Shown here in pieces: positions 1 through 7,453 of a stretch of 64,000 nt of DNA. Both the position numbers and the translations under genes were made by a program. Positions within the stretch are counted from its first letter, which is position 1; every line of letters begins with the position of its first letter. The stretch is from Malonomonas sp036526255. GTDB taxonomy: Bacteria; Desulfobacterota; Desulfuromonadia; Desulfuromonadales; Geopsychrobacteraceae. The notes beneath the pieces are model-generated. The model did no database searches, was not told where the DNA came from, and saw only the letters and a program-made list of their open reading frames with translations. The stretch is from NCBI GenBank assembly GCA_036526255.1, contig DATCYW010000080.1, positions 1-64,000 of the forward strand, read 5' to 3'.

Positions 1-75
1 TTGTGCCGTCACGATCCCAGAGCCAACGGCCATAATGATTTTTTTGCTCTCAATTATGTCGTACTGAATTGGCAT
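1..75 (-). CDS. Partial CDS, N-terminus of unidentified protein
   Basis: An ATG at 75 opens a frame that runs 25 codons (MPIQYDIIESKK, then a hydrophobic stretch) off the left edge. An AGGAA motif sits about ten bases upstream. The start resembles small STAS/SpoIIAA-like proteins that begin MPI-Y-I, but 25 residues are too few to assign a family. It lies immediately downstream of the predicted 3' end of the group II intron, so the intron separates this gene from its upstream leader. It could be the gene of a fourth integron cassette; the window does not show its attC. Confidence 0.45.
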   Translation of the reverse strand, partial: MPIQYDIIESKKIIMAVGSGIVTAQ

Positions 76-134
76 TTATTTTTTCCTATGGCGCCGAGTA
101 GCCCAAGGGCTGTTACCAGCCCCGGGCTCTCTAA

Positions 135-168
135 GAACCGTGCGTGCGACTTTCACCGCACACGGCTC
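135..168 (-). ncRNA. Group II intron domain V
   Basis: This is a 34-nt hairpin in the canonical domain V form: the GAGCCGTGTGCG arm pairs with CGCACGGTTC across a GTGAAAGT turn and bulge. Domain V is the catalytic core and the most conserved part of group II introns. It fixes the intron strand as minus. Confidence 0.9.
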
Positions 169-242
169 AAGCCCTCGCTAAGGCCGCGGTGCGACCCGGT
201 TGTGTTGTTACCAGCTTAGAGCGGTGCCACTACGGCACTGCT

Positions 243-1742
243 CTAACAAGTCTGACCTTGCAAAGTACAGGTTGACAGGAACCGGCGGTCGGACATACGT
301 TGGGCCATTCTTTGTGTGGCTCTTCGCTTAAAATAGTCTGACCAATCCGGATCGTACGGGGTCGCTGCCCCTGTGACCTTGTTGTGTCGCTTGATCGGCA
401 GATCTGCAGTTTTAAACAGAGACAGCCGTTGTTGTTCACCTTGGCTGTTGGTGCTCATCGCATAAAACTCCGAACGTGTGCCGATGCGGGTGAAGTAGTG
501 TCGCTTCAACCAAGCATCGGTTTTGTTGCGGTGACGATGGCGCATCCATTTTCGCAGATAATGATAAACGCAGTAGTCTACCCAGCCAAAGACCTTTTTC
601 GCCACTACCTGTCGATAACTCTTCGCCCAGCCCCTTAACTTACTATTGAGCCTGCGGATAAAGATATCAGTCGGCAATGCAACACAGCTTTTGATGAATC
701 CCTTGAGTTCACACAGGAAACTCCGCACCTTTTGCGGTGCAGGTTTGATCAGCAGTTTCTGCTCATATTTCCTGATGTTGACCCCAAGGAAGTCAAAGCC
801 GTCGTTGATGTGGCACAGACGGGTCTTCTCCTCAGAGAGGGTCAGACCACGTTTCGCCAAAAAGTCGGTCACCACCGGGATGACTTTTTCGTTCAACAGG
901 GCTGGCGTAGCCCCGGTGATGATCAGGTCGTCGGCATAGCGCACCATGTTGACTTTGGCCCCTCGTTTCGGGTGCACGGCTTCAATCACCGATTCCAGCC
1001 CATCGAGGGCCATGTTGGCCAGCAGTGGTGAGATGATGCCGCCCTGTGGTGTTCCTGCTTCCGTTGCAAAGAAAGCGTCTTTTTCCAGGTAGCCGCATTT
1101 CAACCAGCCCCGCAGTATCCGTTTATTCATCGGGATATTGGCGAGTAGCCATTCGTGGCTAATCTGGTCGAAGCACGCTCTTATGTCGGTTTCCCAGATC
1201 CATTGCGGCGAATGCTTCCGACAGAGTGAGAGGACGCACTGACCGATGGCGTCGGCGATTGAACGTTTCTTGCGAAACCCGTACGAGTTCACATCAGCCA
1301 TCATCTCGGCGATCGGGTCCAGAGCCAGCGCATAAAGTGCCTGCATGGCTCTGTCGGTCATCGTCGGGATGCCCAGCGGTCGCATTTTACCGTTGGATTT
1401 AGGGACATAAGCCCGCCGCAGCGGTTGCGGTCGATAACCCCGCTGCCGCAGTGAGCGGATTGCATTGATCCTGCGCCGAGAGGTTCTCCAGAGTTTCCCG
1501 TCGATCCCCGGCGTATTCTTGCCTTTGTTGGTAACGACTCGTCTGACGGCCCAGAGTTTCGCCGCTAGAGAGTGGGTCAGCAGATGTTGCAAGGCGGCGA
1601 CCTTCCCCCAACGCTTTTCCCGCACAGCCTTCGCGATACGCACCTGCAGCCGATACACCTGTTTGTGAATATCGACCCAGTTGATCTTGTCCCAATCCGG
1701 CAAGCAGGCTGAAGGTGCACCAGCAACCGAAGTTACCGTCAT
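243..1742 (-). CDS. ltrA: Group II intron reverse transcriptase/maturase, endonuclease domain truncated
   Basis: This 499-residue protein has the RT palm motif RYADDLIITG, upstream fingers motifs (RPLGIPTMTDRAMQ, GTPQGGIISPLLANM) and the maturase X region. It would help the intron splice and retrohome. The linker typical of HNH-bearing intron proteins is present (PIKRHNKVTG, then PYDPDWSDYFKRR). The frame stops soon after, at LQGQTC, before the paired cysteines of the HNH endonuclease, so the endonuclease domain is missing or cut short. The ATG at 1742 has AAGGAAAG upstream. RT identity is certain. Full mobility is doubtful, though endonuclease-independent retrohoming is known for some introns. 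Confidence 0.92.
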   Translation of the reverse strand: MTVTSVAGAPSACLPDWDKINWVDIHKQVYRLQVRIAKAVREKRWGKVAALQHLLTHSLAAKLWAVRRVVTNKGKNTPGIDGKLWRTSRRRINAIRSLRQRGYRPQPLRRAYVPKSNGKMRPLGIPTMTDRAMQALYALALDPIAEMMADVNSYGFRKKRSIADAIGQCVLSLCRKHSPQWIWETDIRACFDQISHEWLLANIPMNKRILRGWLKCGYLEKDAFFATEAGTPQGGIISPLLANMALDGLESVIEAVHPKRGAKVNMVRYADDLIITGATPALLNEKVIPVVTDFLAKRGLTLSEEKTRLCHINDGFDFLGVNIRKYEQKLLIKPAPQKVRSFLCELKGFIKSCVALPTDIFIRRLNSKLRGWAKSYRQVVAKKVFGWVDYCVYHYLRKWMRHRHRNKTDAWLKRHYFTRIGTRSEFYAMSTNSQGEQQRLSLFKTADLPIKRHNKVTGAATPYDPDWSDYFKRRATQRMAQRMSDRRFLSTCTLQGQTC

Positions 1743-2373
1743 TTGCTTTCCTTCACGCTATCGGTTCTCCAAGCTATCTCACGACGGAGCACCCGTCGGA
1801 CGTCAGCTCCCTTTCGGGCCGGATAATGTTGCAACCCGTATCCCCTCCATTACAGAGGTGGCCTTCGCTTTTTCCGACATCCCATGCCCACACTTCCGAC
1901 AGCGAGTCTTGCGCCTGCCACCGGTTCATTGCAACCGATGGCGGAGAGTGCGGGTTTGCCACGTTCCACACTATTGACGATAAAACAAGCGACTTAGGTC
2001 TGTCCTATACACCGGCAGTACAACATCCCCGTGGGGCGACCGTCAGAAACCCCATCTTGACTGCTCACCTTTTGGTTCAAGCCTGTCAGCCTCTTAGGCT
2101 TGTTCACGAATTACGGTGCCAACGGACATTCACTTATGTTGACCTTATCGCTTAGAACCCTAGCCCTCACCCGGTTTGAGGCTACCCGGAGAGCCTCTGC
2201 CTCGCGGCTTTGGCCCCTCCCATTTTGGGATTCGGTACGTTGTCCGGAAGGCTCCGCACCCCATAAAGACAATATGGCGGCACGCTTCCGTAGGGTACCC
2301 GCAGGGAAATGCGGGGTCTGGTCAGCGGGTGGAAAATCACCGCCAGACAGTCAATTAATGCGACTTCGTGTCG

Positions 2374-2491
2374 CAGTAACGGTTCATGATAACCGGCGGC
2401 GACGAAATGCTCGAACACCACCGCAATTTTAGATTTTGCTTTTCAATTTAGCACAGACGTATTTCCCGTCCGGTTGATTGCATGGTTGGGC
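2374..2491 (-). repeat. attC site of the EamA cassette
   Basis: This imperfect inverted repeat of about 118 bp is bounded by R'' GCCCAAC (2485-2491) and R' GTTACTG (2374-2380). Inner blocks on the minus strand include CAACCGGACGG near one end and GCCGCCGGTTATC near the other. It is highly similar to the attC at 3365-3481. The last 60-odd bases of the EamA coding frame lie inside it. Confidence 0.85.
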
Positions 2492-3337
2492 GCCATTGCT
2501 TTGCTTTTTCTCCAGAACTACGAGCGTAATTCCACCTAGAATTGCGACAGAGGTCAAAGCTAAGCGCCAAGTTATGGGCTCACCGAGGAAAGCGATACCC
2601 CCTAAGGCCGCAATGGCCGGAACGCTAAGCTGCACAGTCGAAGCGTTCGTTGCTTTCAAAGTAGGCACTACAGCGTACCAGATTGCATACCCTATTCCAG
2701 ACGCCAGAGCGCCTGACGATACCGCATACCAGAATCCGGCGGCATCCAGGGAGTTGCTATTAAAGGTAAACACACTCAGTGCTGCCGCGATAGGAACAGT
2801 ACGCAGGAAATTTCCCGCCGTTACTCTCGTCGGATCACCCGCACCTTTCCCGCGTACAGAATAGATGCCCCATGCTATACCGGCGCCCAACATCAAGACG
2901 GAACCCAGCAATGGCGGGGCTGAGAGCCCAGGTAGCAATAGACCAACAATCCCGCCTAAAGAAAGCACAAGGCCAACGATTTGTCGCCTGAGAAGGCGCT
3001 CCCCAACCAATAATCCATAACCAATCATCGTTGCCTGAACTGCACCAAAAAGCAACAAGGCACCAGTTGCCGTGGGTAAACTCACATAGGCAAACGAAAA
3101 CCCGGCAGCGTAGGTAAACAAAGCAAATGATGACACCCAGCTGCCTCTGCCGTTATGGGTATTGCTCCTCATTCCTGCCACCAGCCAAAGAATGATCGCG
3201 CCGGAGATCAGTCTGATTGTCGTAAAGGTCGCGGCGTCTATCTGGGTACTTTTTAGTGCAATACGGCACAGTAGTGAATTCCCCGCAAACGCAATCATGG
3301 CTAGTGATGTCAGGGCAACTGTGCGTGTGTGTGACAT
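2429..3337 (-). CDS. EamA-family (DMT) transporter, integron cassette gene
   Basis: This 302-residue protein has about ten hydrophobic segments arranged as two EamA repeats, as in the drug/metabolite transporter superfamily of small-molecule exporters. The substrate is not evident. The open frame extends upstream to 3436, but those codons are attC sequence. The ATG at 3337 (MSHTRTVALTSL) has AAGGGAT upstream and begins at the first membrane segment. The final residues (about KYVCAKLKSKI) are encoded by the attC itself, so the cassette gene and its recombination site overlap. It is third in the array from intI. Confidence 0.85.
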   Translation of the reverse strand: MSHTRTVALTSLAMIAFAGNSLLCRIALKSTQIDAATFTTIRLISGAIILWLVAGMRSNTHNGRGSWVSSFALFTYAAGFSFAYVSLPTATGALLLFGAVQATMIGYGLLVGERLLRRQIVGLVLSLGGIVGLLLPGLSAPPLLGSVLMLGAGIAWGIYSVRGKGAGDPTRVTAGNFLRTVPIAAALSVFTFNSNSLDAAGFWYAVSSGALASGIGYAIWYAVVPTLKATNASTVQLSVPAIAALGGIAFLGEPITWRLALTSVAILGGITLVVLEKKQSNGAQPCNQPDGKYVCAKLKSKI

Positions 3338-3364
3338 GTAATCCCTTGCATTAGTATTATGAAC

Positions 3365-3481
3365 GCCCAACGGTTCATGATAACCGGCGGCGACGCGTAC
3401 TTGCGTGACCCACCGAAATTTGGTTTTGCTTTTCAATTTAAAACAGACGTATTTTCCGTCCGGTTGATTCGATTGTTAGGT
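3365..3481 (-). repeat. attC site of the DUF2703 cassette
   Basis: This is a 117-bp attC bounded by R'' ACCTAAC (3475-3481) and R' GTTGGGC (3365-3371), with inner arms CAACCGGACGG and GCCGCCGGTTATC. Near-identity with the attC at 2374-2491 and divergence from that at 3887-4003 suggest two cassette lineages in one array. Confidence 0.88.
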
Positions 3482-3485
3482 GATT

Positions 3486-3878
3486 TCAGCTGGTTATAAG
3501 GTCCGCAGCAGCTAATAGCCCCGCCCGTATAATTATATTTTCAGGTATTGTTTCAAATGTGTTTTGCTCGGTAGAGATAGTCCGACACTCGGATTCTCCG
3601 CAAACTGTACAACATTGACTTTTGCCAACAGTGGCCCCGATCCAATCTTCGAGTGGCTTTTCGCTAATCATGATTCGGTTTGATTGGAGAGGGTCTTTTT
3701 TGAATGTTGATTGGGAAAGTCTCTCTTTTTTTAACTCAACCTCAATACCCAACGCAGATAATGCTTTCTTCAGTTTAGTGAACGATTCTTCAACTGAACC
3801 TTCAGTGTTGGAGCAGCGATCACAAGTTCGACCAGCCTCGTCAACGAGTCTCTGCCAACGTATTGTCAGTTTCTTCAT
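3486..3878 (-). CDS. DUF2703 family protein, integron cassette gene
   Basis: This 130-residue soluble protein starts MKKLTIRWQRLVDE. It carries a CDRC pair near residues 20-23 and a CCTVCGESEC cluster near residues 88-97, so a metal site or redox role is plausible. The layout matches DUF2703, a family of unknown function common in anaerobes. The gene fills its cassette: the stop is a few bases from the attC and the ATG lies just after the GTTAGGT core. No promoter is visible in the cassette, so expression probably depends on an upstream array promoter. Confidence 0.8.
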   Translation of the reverse strand: MKKLTIRWQRLVDEAGRTCDRCSNTEGSVEESFTKLKKALSALGIEVELKKERLSQSTFKKDPLQSNRIMISEKPLEDWIGATVGKSQCCTVCGESECRTISTEQNTFETIPENIIIRAGLLAAADLITS

Positions 3879-3886
3879 ATTTATTC

Positions 3887-4003
3887 ACCTAACGGTTCGC
3901 GATAAGCGGTGGCGACGCAAAGGTTCGGCCTACTACCGCAATTTGATTTTGTTTTTCGGGAAGCACTCAGCCCCATTCCATCCGCTTGATTTGCTTGTTA
4001 GAA
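3887..4003 (-). repeat. attC site of the YcxB-like cassette
   Basis: This is a 117-bp attC bounded by R'' TTCTAAC (3997-4003) and R' GTTAGGT (3887-3893). The outer arms (CAAATCAAGCGGATGG; CCACCGCTTATCGCG) pair imperfectly. Its sequence differs from the other two attC sites. The stop codon of the adjacent gene lies inside R''. Confidence 0.83.
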
Positions 4004-4507
4004 AGCTCTTTTTGCTTCAGGGCTATTAAATTCAACGCCAAACTGTTTTGCCTTCTGCAAGACAGTTTCAAGGATGCCTGCCTTTTCCAATGATTCTTTT
4101 TTGAAAATTATCGGAGGCAACCCATGTGGAGATAAGCGCACCCATTTGCCTTGAAGTTGCCAAACGGCCAGATTCTCCCACGCGCTGGATATATTGAAAT
4201 TTTCGAAGTTCGCCCAAAGTTTATTTTGAGTGATTCCATATGTAACTGGCTGGTGATAATAAGGTTTGGCTTTGTATGTTTGTTTCGACATGCCAGGCAA
4301 ATTACGGTTCATGACTACTGACACGAAAGCCATACCAAGTAGGAAAATTCCAAGAAGTTGGGTAAAGGGAAAAAATAAACAAATTACTCCAACCGCCAGC
4401 ATGCAAAAACGCATGAATGTTTTTCTTGATTTAGGTATTACGCCAAAAATATCAACGTACTCTTCTTCAGATAGCAGAATAGTTTCTTCGAAGGAAAATT
4501 CGTTCAT
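3998..4507 (-). CDS. YcxB-like membrane protein, first integron cassette gene
   Basis: This 169-residue protein has two adjacent hydrophobic segments at about residues 31-66, then a beta-rich cytosolic tail containing a YGITQNKLWANFENFNISSAW-like block. That is the layout of YcxB-like (PH-like) proteins of unknown function. It is the cassette nearest attI, hence the most recently inserted and probably the best expressed. AT content is higher than in core genes of the window, consistent with foreign origin. The TAA stop falls in the attC R'' box. Confidence 0.75.
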   Translation of the reverse strand: MNEFSFEETILLSEEEYVDIFGVIPKSRKTFMRFCMLAVGVICLFFPFTQLLGIFLLGMAFVSVVMNRNLPGMSKQTYKAKPYYHQPVTYGITQNKLWANFENFNISSAWENLAVWQLQGKWVRLSPHGLPPIIFKKESLEKAGILETVLQKAKQFGVEFNSPEAKRAF

Positions 4508-4519
4508 ATTGATTTGGCT

Positions 4520-4593
4520 TTCTAACGGGATATAGACGTATCAATTTCGGCGTTTGAACGCCGAACTCAAATTTTGTTGTAATCGAAAAACCT
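4520..4593. promoter_or_regulatory. attI-side recombination junction and leader
   Basis: The GTTAGAA core (minus strand, 4520-4526) marks the crossover between attI and the first cassette. The following bases up to intI hold a short inverted repeat (CGGCGTTTGAACGCCG) at about 4541-4556. The site is assigned by its position between intI and the first cassette; individual IntI-binding repeats were not resolved. Confidence 0.65.
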
Positions 4594-4602
4594 TTGTATA
4601 TA
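4574..4602 (+). promoter_or_regulatory. Candidate intI promoter
   Basis: TTGTTG at 4574-4579 and TATATA at 4597-4602 are separated by 17 bases, a sigma-70-type layout about 60 bases before the chosen intI start. No clear LexA-type box was seen. Confidence 0.45.
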
Positions 4603-4665
4603 GTAGTTTATCTTTCAAATTTAGCCATATTTAAAATGACAAATGCCGAACTGGGGAGGGGGGCT

Positions 4666-5637
4666 ATGTCCGACATTTCTGTTAAGCCGCGGTTGATGGA
4701 TCAGGTTCGTGATGCTATTCGTCTTCGTCATTACAGTATCCGTACTGAAGAGGCGTACACGCAGTGGATTCGGCGATTTATCCTTTTTCATAACAAGCGT
4801 CATCCGCAGGACATGGGCGACGTTGAGGTTGAGTCTTTTCTGACCTATCTGGCAGCGCGAAAAAATGTTGCTGCCGCGACGCAGGGGCAGGCCCTCTCTG
4901 CTTTGTTGTTTCTTTACCGACATGTCCTGAAAATTGAGCTCGGCTGGCTTGATGACATCCAGCGGGCGAAAAAGCCAAAGCGTTTGCCGGTTGTTCTTTC
5001 TCGTGAAGAAACGCAAAAGCTGCTTAATTTTCTGCATGGTGACAAGTGGCTCATCTGTTCCCTGCTTTACGGCTCCGGCTTGCGTTTGATGGAGGGGCTG
5101 CGGTTACGTGTCCAGGATATTGATTTTTCACTGGGCCAGATCAATGTCCGCGACGGTAAAGGGAAAAAAGATCGGGTGACGATGCTGCCCAAGTCATTGA
5201 TCCCTTCGCTGCAAAGGCAATTGCAGAAGGTTCAGTCTATCCATACGCAGGACCTCGCTGCAGGGCTGGGTGATGTTTATCTGCCCTACGCGTTAGCCAA
5301 AAAATACCCGCATGCCGGTCGTGAATGGCGCTGGCAGTATGCTTTTCCTTCGACTTTGCGTGCTACGGATCCACGCAGCGGCGTTGTGCGGCGTCATCAT
5401 CTGGCTGAATCATCTGTTCAGAAGGCGGTTAAGCAGGCGTTGCAGAGCGCCGCAATTCCTAAACTGGCCAGTTGTCATACTTTTCGTCATTCTTTTGCGA
5501 CTCATCTGCTTGAGGCGGGCACGGATATCCGCACCATTCAGGAGTTGCTGGGGCATGTCGATGTTTCGACGACGATGATTTATACGCATGTGATCAACCG
5601 CGGTGGGCAGGGGGTGTTGAGTCCGCTTGATCGCTGA
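4666..5637 (+). CDS. intI: Integron integrase (tyrosine recombinase)
   Basis: This 323-residue enzyme recombines attC and attI sites. The tyrosine-recombinase set is complete: R140 (GSGLRLME), H271 and R274 (CHTFRHSF), H297 (ELLGH) and Y306 (MIYTHV). Between the second and third catalytic boxes lies the extra helix block unique to integron integrases (KKYPHAGREWRWQYAFPS, residues 212-229), separating IntI from XerC/D. The frame is open from 4594, but the ATG at 4666 has a strong GGGGAGG ribosome site and gives the usual family length. It is transcribed away from the cassettes, as normal. The gene appears intact, so the integron may be active. Confidence 0.95.
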   Translation: MSDISVKPRLMDQVRDAIRLRHYSIRTEEAYTQWIRRFILFHNKRHPQDMGDVEVESFLTYLAARKNVAAATQGQALSALLFLYRHVLKIELGWLDDIQRAKKPKRLPVVLSREETQKLLNFLHGDKWLICSLLYGSGLRLMEGLRLRVQDIDFSLGQINVRDGKGKKDRVTMLPKSLIPSLQRQLQKVQSIHTQDLAAGLGDVYLPYALAKKYPHAGREWRWQYAFPSTLRATDPRSGVVRRHHLAESSVQKAVKQALQSAAIPKLASCHTFRHSFATHLLEAGTDIRTIQELLGHVDVSTTMIYTHVINRGGQGVLSPLDR

Positions 5638-5656
5638 TTTTCTATTCTGATGACAA

Positions 5657-5700
5657 ACAAAAAGCCGGGCAGCGCTGATTGCGTTCCACGGCTTTTTTTA
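5657..5700. terminator. Terminator between intI and ykgJ-like gene
   Basis: An AAAAAGCCG arm at 5659-5667 pairs with CGGCTTTTTT at 5689-5699 across a long loop, with a T-run on the plus strand and an A-run on the other side. It could stop transcription in both directions. Confidence 0.65.
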
Positions 5701-5791
5701 TAGTATCTGCTATTTGCACGAGACCCCTCCCGAATTTATTAATGAGCACAATTTACGTGTGATATCAGTATTCTGTCAATCTAAAGGTTAT

Positions 5792-6475
5792 TCACTGTTG
5801 TTTACCTGATTTGAGTCGGTTGAAATCGATCAACAGTGCCAAGGGGATGAAGGTGTCGATTTCCAGATCGCGATGGCCGAGTATGAGTTCAGAAAACTCA
5901 CCGAGCAGGTCGAATTCGTGACTGTAGAGATCCCGAAAGGGGTGGCGTAGTTGCTCAATCTCGGTGGCATCGGTTTCGGGGAAATTGAGGTTACAGTAGT
6001 CTGCTTGAAATATTTCACCGGAGCTGTCGATATTCGGCAGGCCGTGCAGCCGACAGAGGAGGGGGCGATGCTGATAGATCATGCAACCGCCGCTGTCATC
6101 GAGCAGTGGGCAGGGGGTTGGGTCGTCCTCTGGCATCTCTTCCCACTCGTTATGTGGCAGCTGGTTGAGGATGTAGGGATGTTGCAGCTCTGGCCAGCTT
6201 TGCTGCAGTTGTGACAGTCGGCTATTCGCTTTGGCCAGAACCTGCTGCTGGATCTGTTTGTCGAGTTGCTGAAAGCCTTGTTGCAGCAGGGCGGCATCGA
6301 GCAGGCTGATTTCGAACAGGGCGCGGCAGCAGGCGCTGCAGCCTTTTCCGCATTCGATCTGCGTCGGATAATGAGCGGTGCAACGGTCAAACCAGCGGTC
6401 GATCTCTGCGATTCGTTGCCGATAGCTGTGCAGCAGCTGCTCTAACGCTGTTTCGTCGGAAGGGGCTACGATCAA
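5792..6475 (-). CDS. YkgJ-family cysteine-cluster protein
   Basis: This 227-residue cytosolic protein has the family's N-terminal cluster C42-x3-C46-x2-C49-C50 (CGKGCSACC) and later cysteines at 122, 131, 141 and 161, probably all metal ligands (zinc or an iron-sulphur centre). The molecular role of the family is not established. The start is a TTG at 6475 overlapping the TGA stop of the solute-binding gene upstream (TTGA), so the two are translationally coupled. No closer ATG fits the family. Confidence 0.8.
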   Translation of the reverse strand: MIVAPSDETALEQLLHSYRQRIAEIDRWFDRCTAHYPTQIECGKGCSACCRALFEISLLDAALLQQGFQQLDKQIQQQVLAKANSRLSQLQQSWPELQHPYILNQLPHNEWEEMPEDDPTPCPLLDDSGGCMIYQHRPLLCRLHGLPNIDSSGEIFQADYCNLNFPETDATEIEQLRHPFRDLYSHEFDLLGEFSELILGHRDLEIDTFIPLALLIDFNRLKSGKQQ

Positions 6476-7221
6476 TTCAGGTAGCCTTTGATGATGGTTT
6501 GCAGTCGGCCGCTTGCGGTCAGGCGGTCGAGCTCTTTCTGTAGCCTGGTAACTAGTGTCGGGTCAGTTTCCAGGTTGAGTGCAAAGTAGTAGTTGGCTTT
6601 CTGCAGGCTGTAAACAACTTCGTAATCCTCAGGGTCGAAGCCGAGCTTACTCAGGTTCCAACGACTGACCAGAGCGTCATAGGCGATCAGATCGAACCTT
6701 TTTTCGGCCAGCATTTTTGCCAGTTGTACGCCCTGATTCAAGGGGTAGATCTGGCGGTTGCTGACGTTCTGCTCTGTCAGAAGTAGATGGCCGACGTCAT
6801 CCAGCACCACGCCGACTTTCAAATTTCTATCCTGCAGCTGTTGCAGGTTATCCAACTTCAATTGCGATTCTTTGCGCGCCAGCAGGACGATCTCTGACTG
6901 CAAAATCGGGCCGACCCAATGAAACTGTGATTCACGGGAACTGGTTCTGGTCATGCTGAACAGCAGCAGGTTTTTCTGCTTACGCACCATCTGGTAGCCG
7001 CGTGCCCAGGGGAGTGAGGCGATGTCTTTGTGGCTTTTCAGTGATCCGGTCGCGGCCAGCATTTCAACCAGCAGGTCGGTGGCGATGCCGCGGTGCAGAC
7101 CGTATTCGGTGAAATTAAGTGGCGGGTATTCCTCGGTGATCAAGATCAGGTCGTCTGCCGGCGCTGCATAGCATGGTACCGCAATCAATAACGCCAGCAA
7201 TGTCGCGAGAACGGTTTTCAA
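6472..7221 (-). CDS. Periplasmic solute-binding protein, amino-acid type (SBP_bac_3)
   Basis: This 249-residue protein has a cleavable signal peptide (KTVLATLLALLIAVPCYA) and a type 3 solute-binding fold beginning LILITEEYPPLNF, with the usual MTRT and LKVGVV segments. No ABC permease or ATPase lies nearby, so it may be an orphan binding or sensory protein. The open frame starts at 7320, but a TTG at 7221 has AAGGAGAG just upstream and opens directly on the signal peptide; the longer version would bury it. It is co-transcribed with the YkgJ-like gene. Confidence 0.8.
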   Translation of the reverse strand: MKTVLATLLALLIAVPCYAAPADDLILITEEYPPLNFTEYGLHRGIATDLLVEMLAATGSLKSHKDIASLPWARGYQMVRKQKNLLLFSMTRTSSRESQFHWVGPILQSEIVLLARKESQLKLDNLQQLQDRNLKVGVVLDDVGHLLLTEQNVSNRQIYPLNQGVQLAKMLAEKRFDLIAYDALVSRWNLSKLGFDPEDYEVVYSLQKANYYFALNLETDPTLVTRLQKELDRLTASGRLQTIIKGYLN

Positions 7222-7453
7222 TGCAGCTCTCCTTGAACGGGCTGGTTGTTTCAGGCGTTTAAGTATAAACCATTTTAGCAAGAAACGCTGTTTCTTTAAG
7301 GGGTAAGGGTTTTTTAGCAAGGTTAGTTGCTTTACATCTTTGGTCTGTTATTAATTAAGAAGTATCCTGCCGTAGCTTCTTTTTCCGCATCTAATGCATG
7401 CTTTTTGTTGAGACGTATTGTTCGCTTCGATTTTATCTTAAGTCCGGAGTTTT

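Larger units (their letters stand above)
88..2259 (-). mobile_element. Group II intron with reverse transcriptase
   Basis: On the minus strand a typical domain V hairpin lies at 135-168 (starts GAGCCGTG, ends CGGTTC, with a GAAA-type internal turn). A domain VI-like hairpin follows at about 98-133, and the reverse transcriptase ORF sits where domain IV is expected. The proposed 5' end is the GTGCG at 2259 and the proposed 3' end is the AT at about 88; both are inferred. The 480-odd bases between 1743 and 2259 would be domains I-III. The element sits beyond the last recognisable integron cassette and upstream of the partial gene at 1-75. Domain V makes group II identity secure; the exact edges are not. 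Confidence 0.8.
2374..5637. mobile_element. Chromosomal integron (intI, attI side, three cassettes)
   Basis: A plus-strand integron integrase is followed leftward by three minus-strand gene cassettes. Core sites read on the minus strand are GTTAGAA at 4526, GTTAGGT at 3893 and GTTGGGC at 3371. The matching R'' boxes are TTCTAAC (3997-4003), ACCTAAC (3475-3481) and GCCCAAC (2485-2491). Each R'' box is the exact reverse complement of the leading core site of the same cassette, the signature of cassettes excised and inserted as circles. Cassette sizes are about 630, 520 and 990 bp. The array may continue left past the group II intron. Confidence 0.9.

Noticed and set aside
2182..2421. Short minus-strand frame across the attC and the intron 5' region
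   Set aside because: It spans recombination-site and intron sequence, and has no ribosome site or domain; it is probably a by-product of structured RNA sequence.
4508..4665. LexA/SOS box in front of intI
   Set aside because: No clear LexA palindrome was seen. Deltaproteobacterial LexA sites differ from the E. coli form, so absence is not proof.
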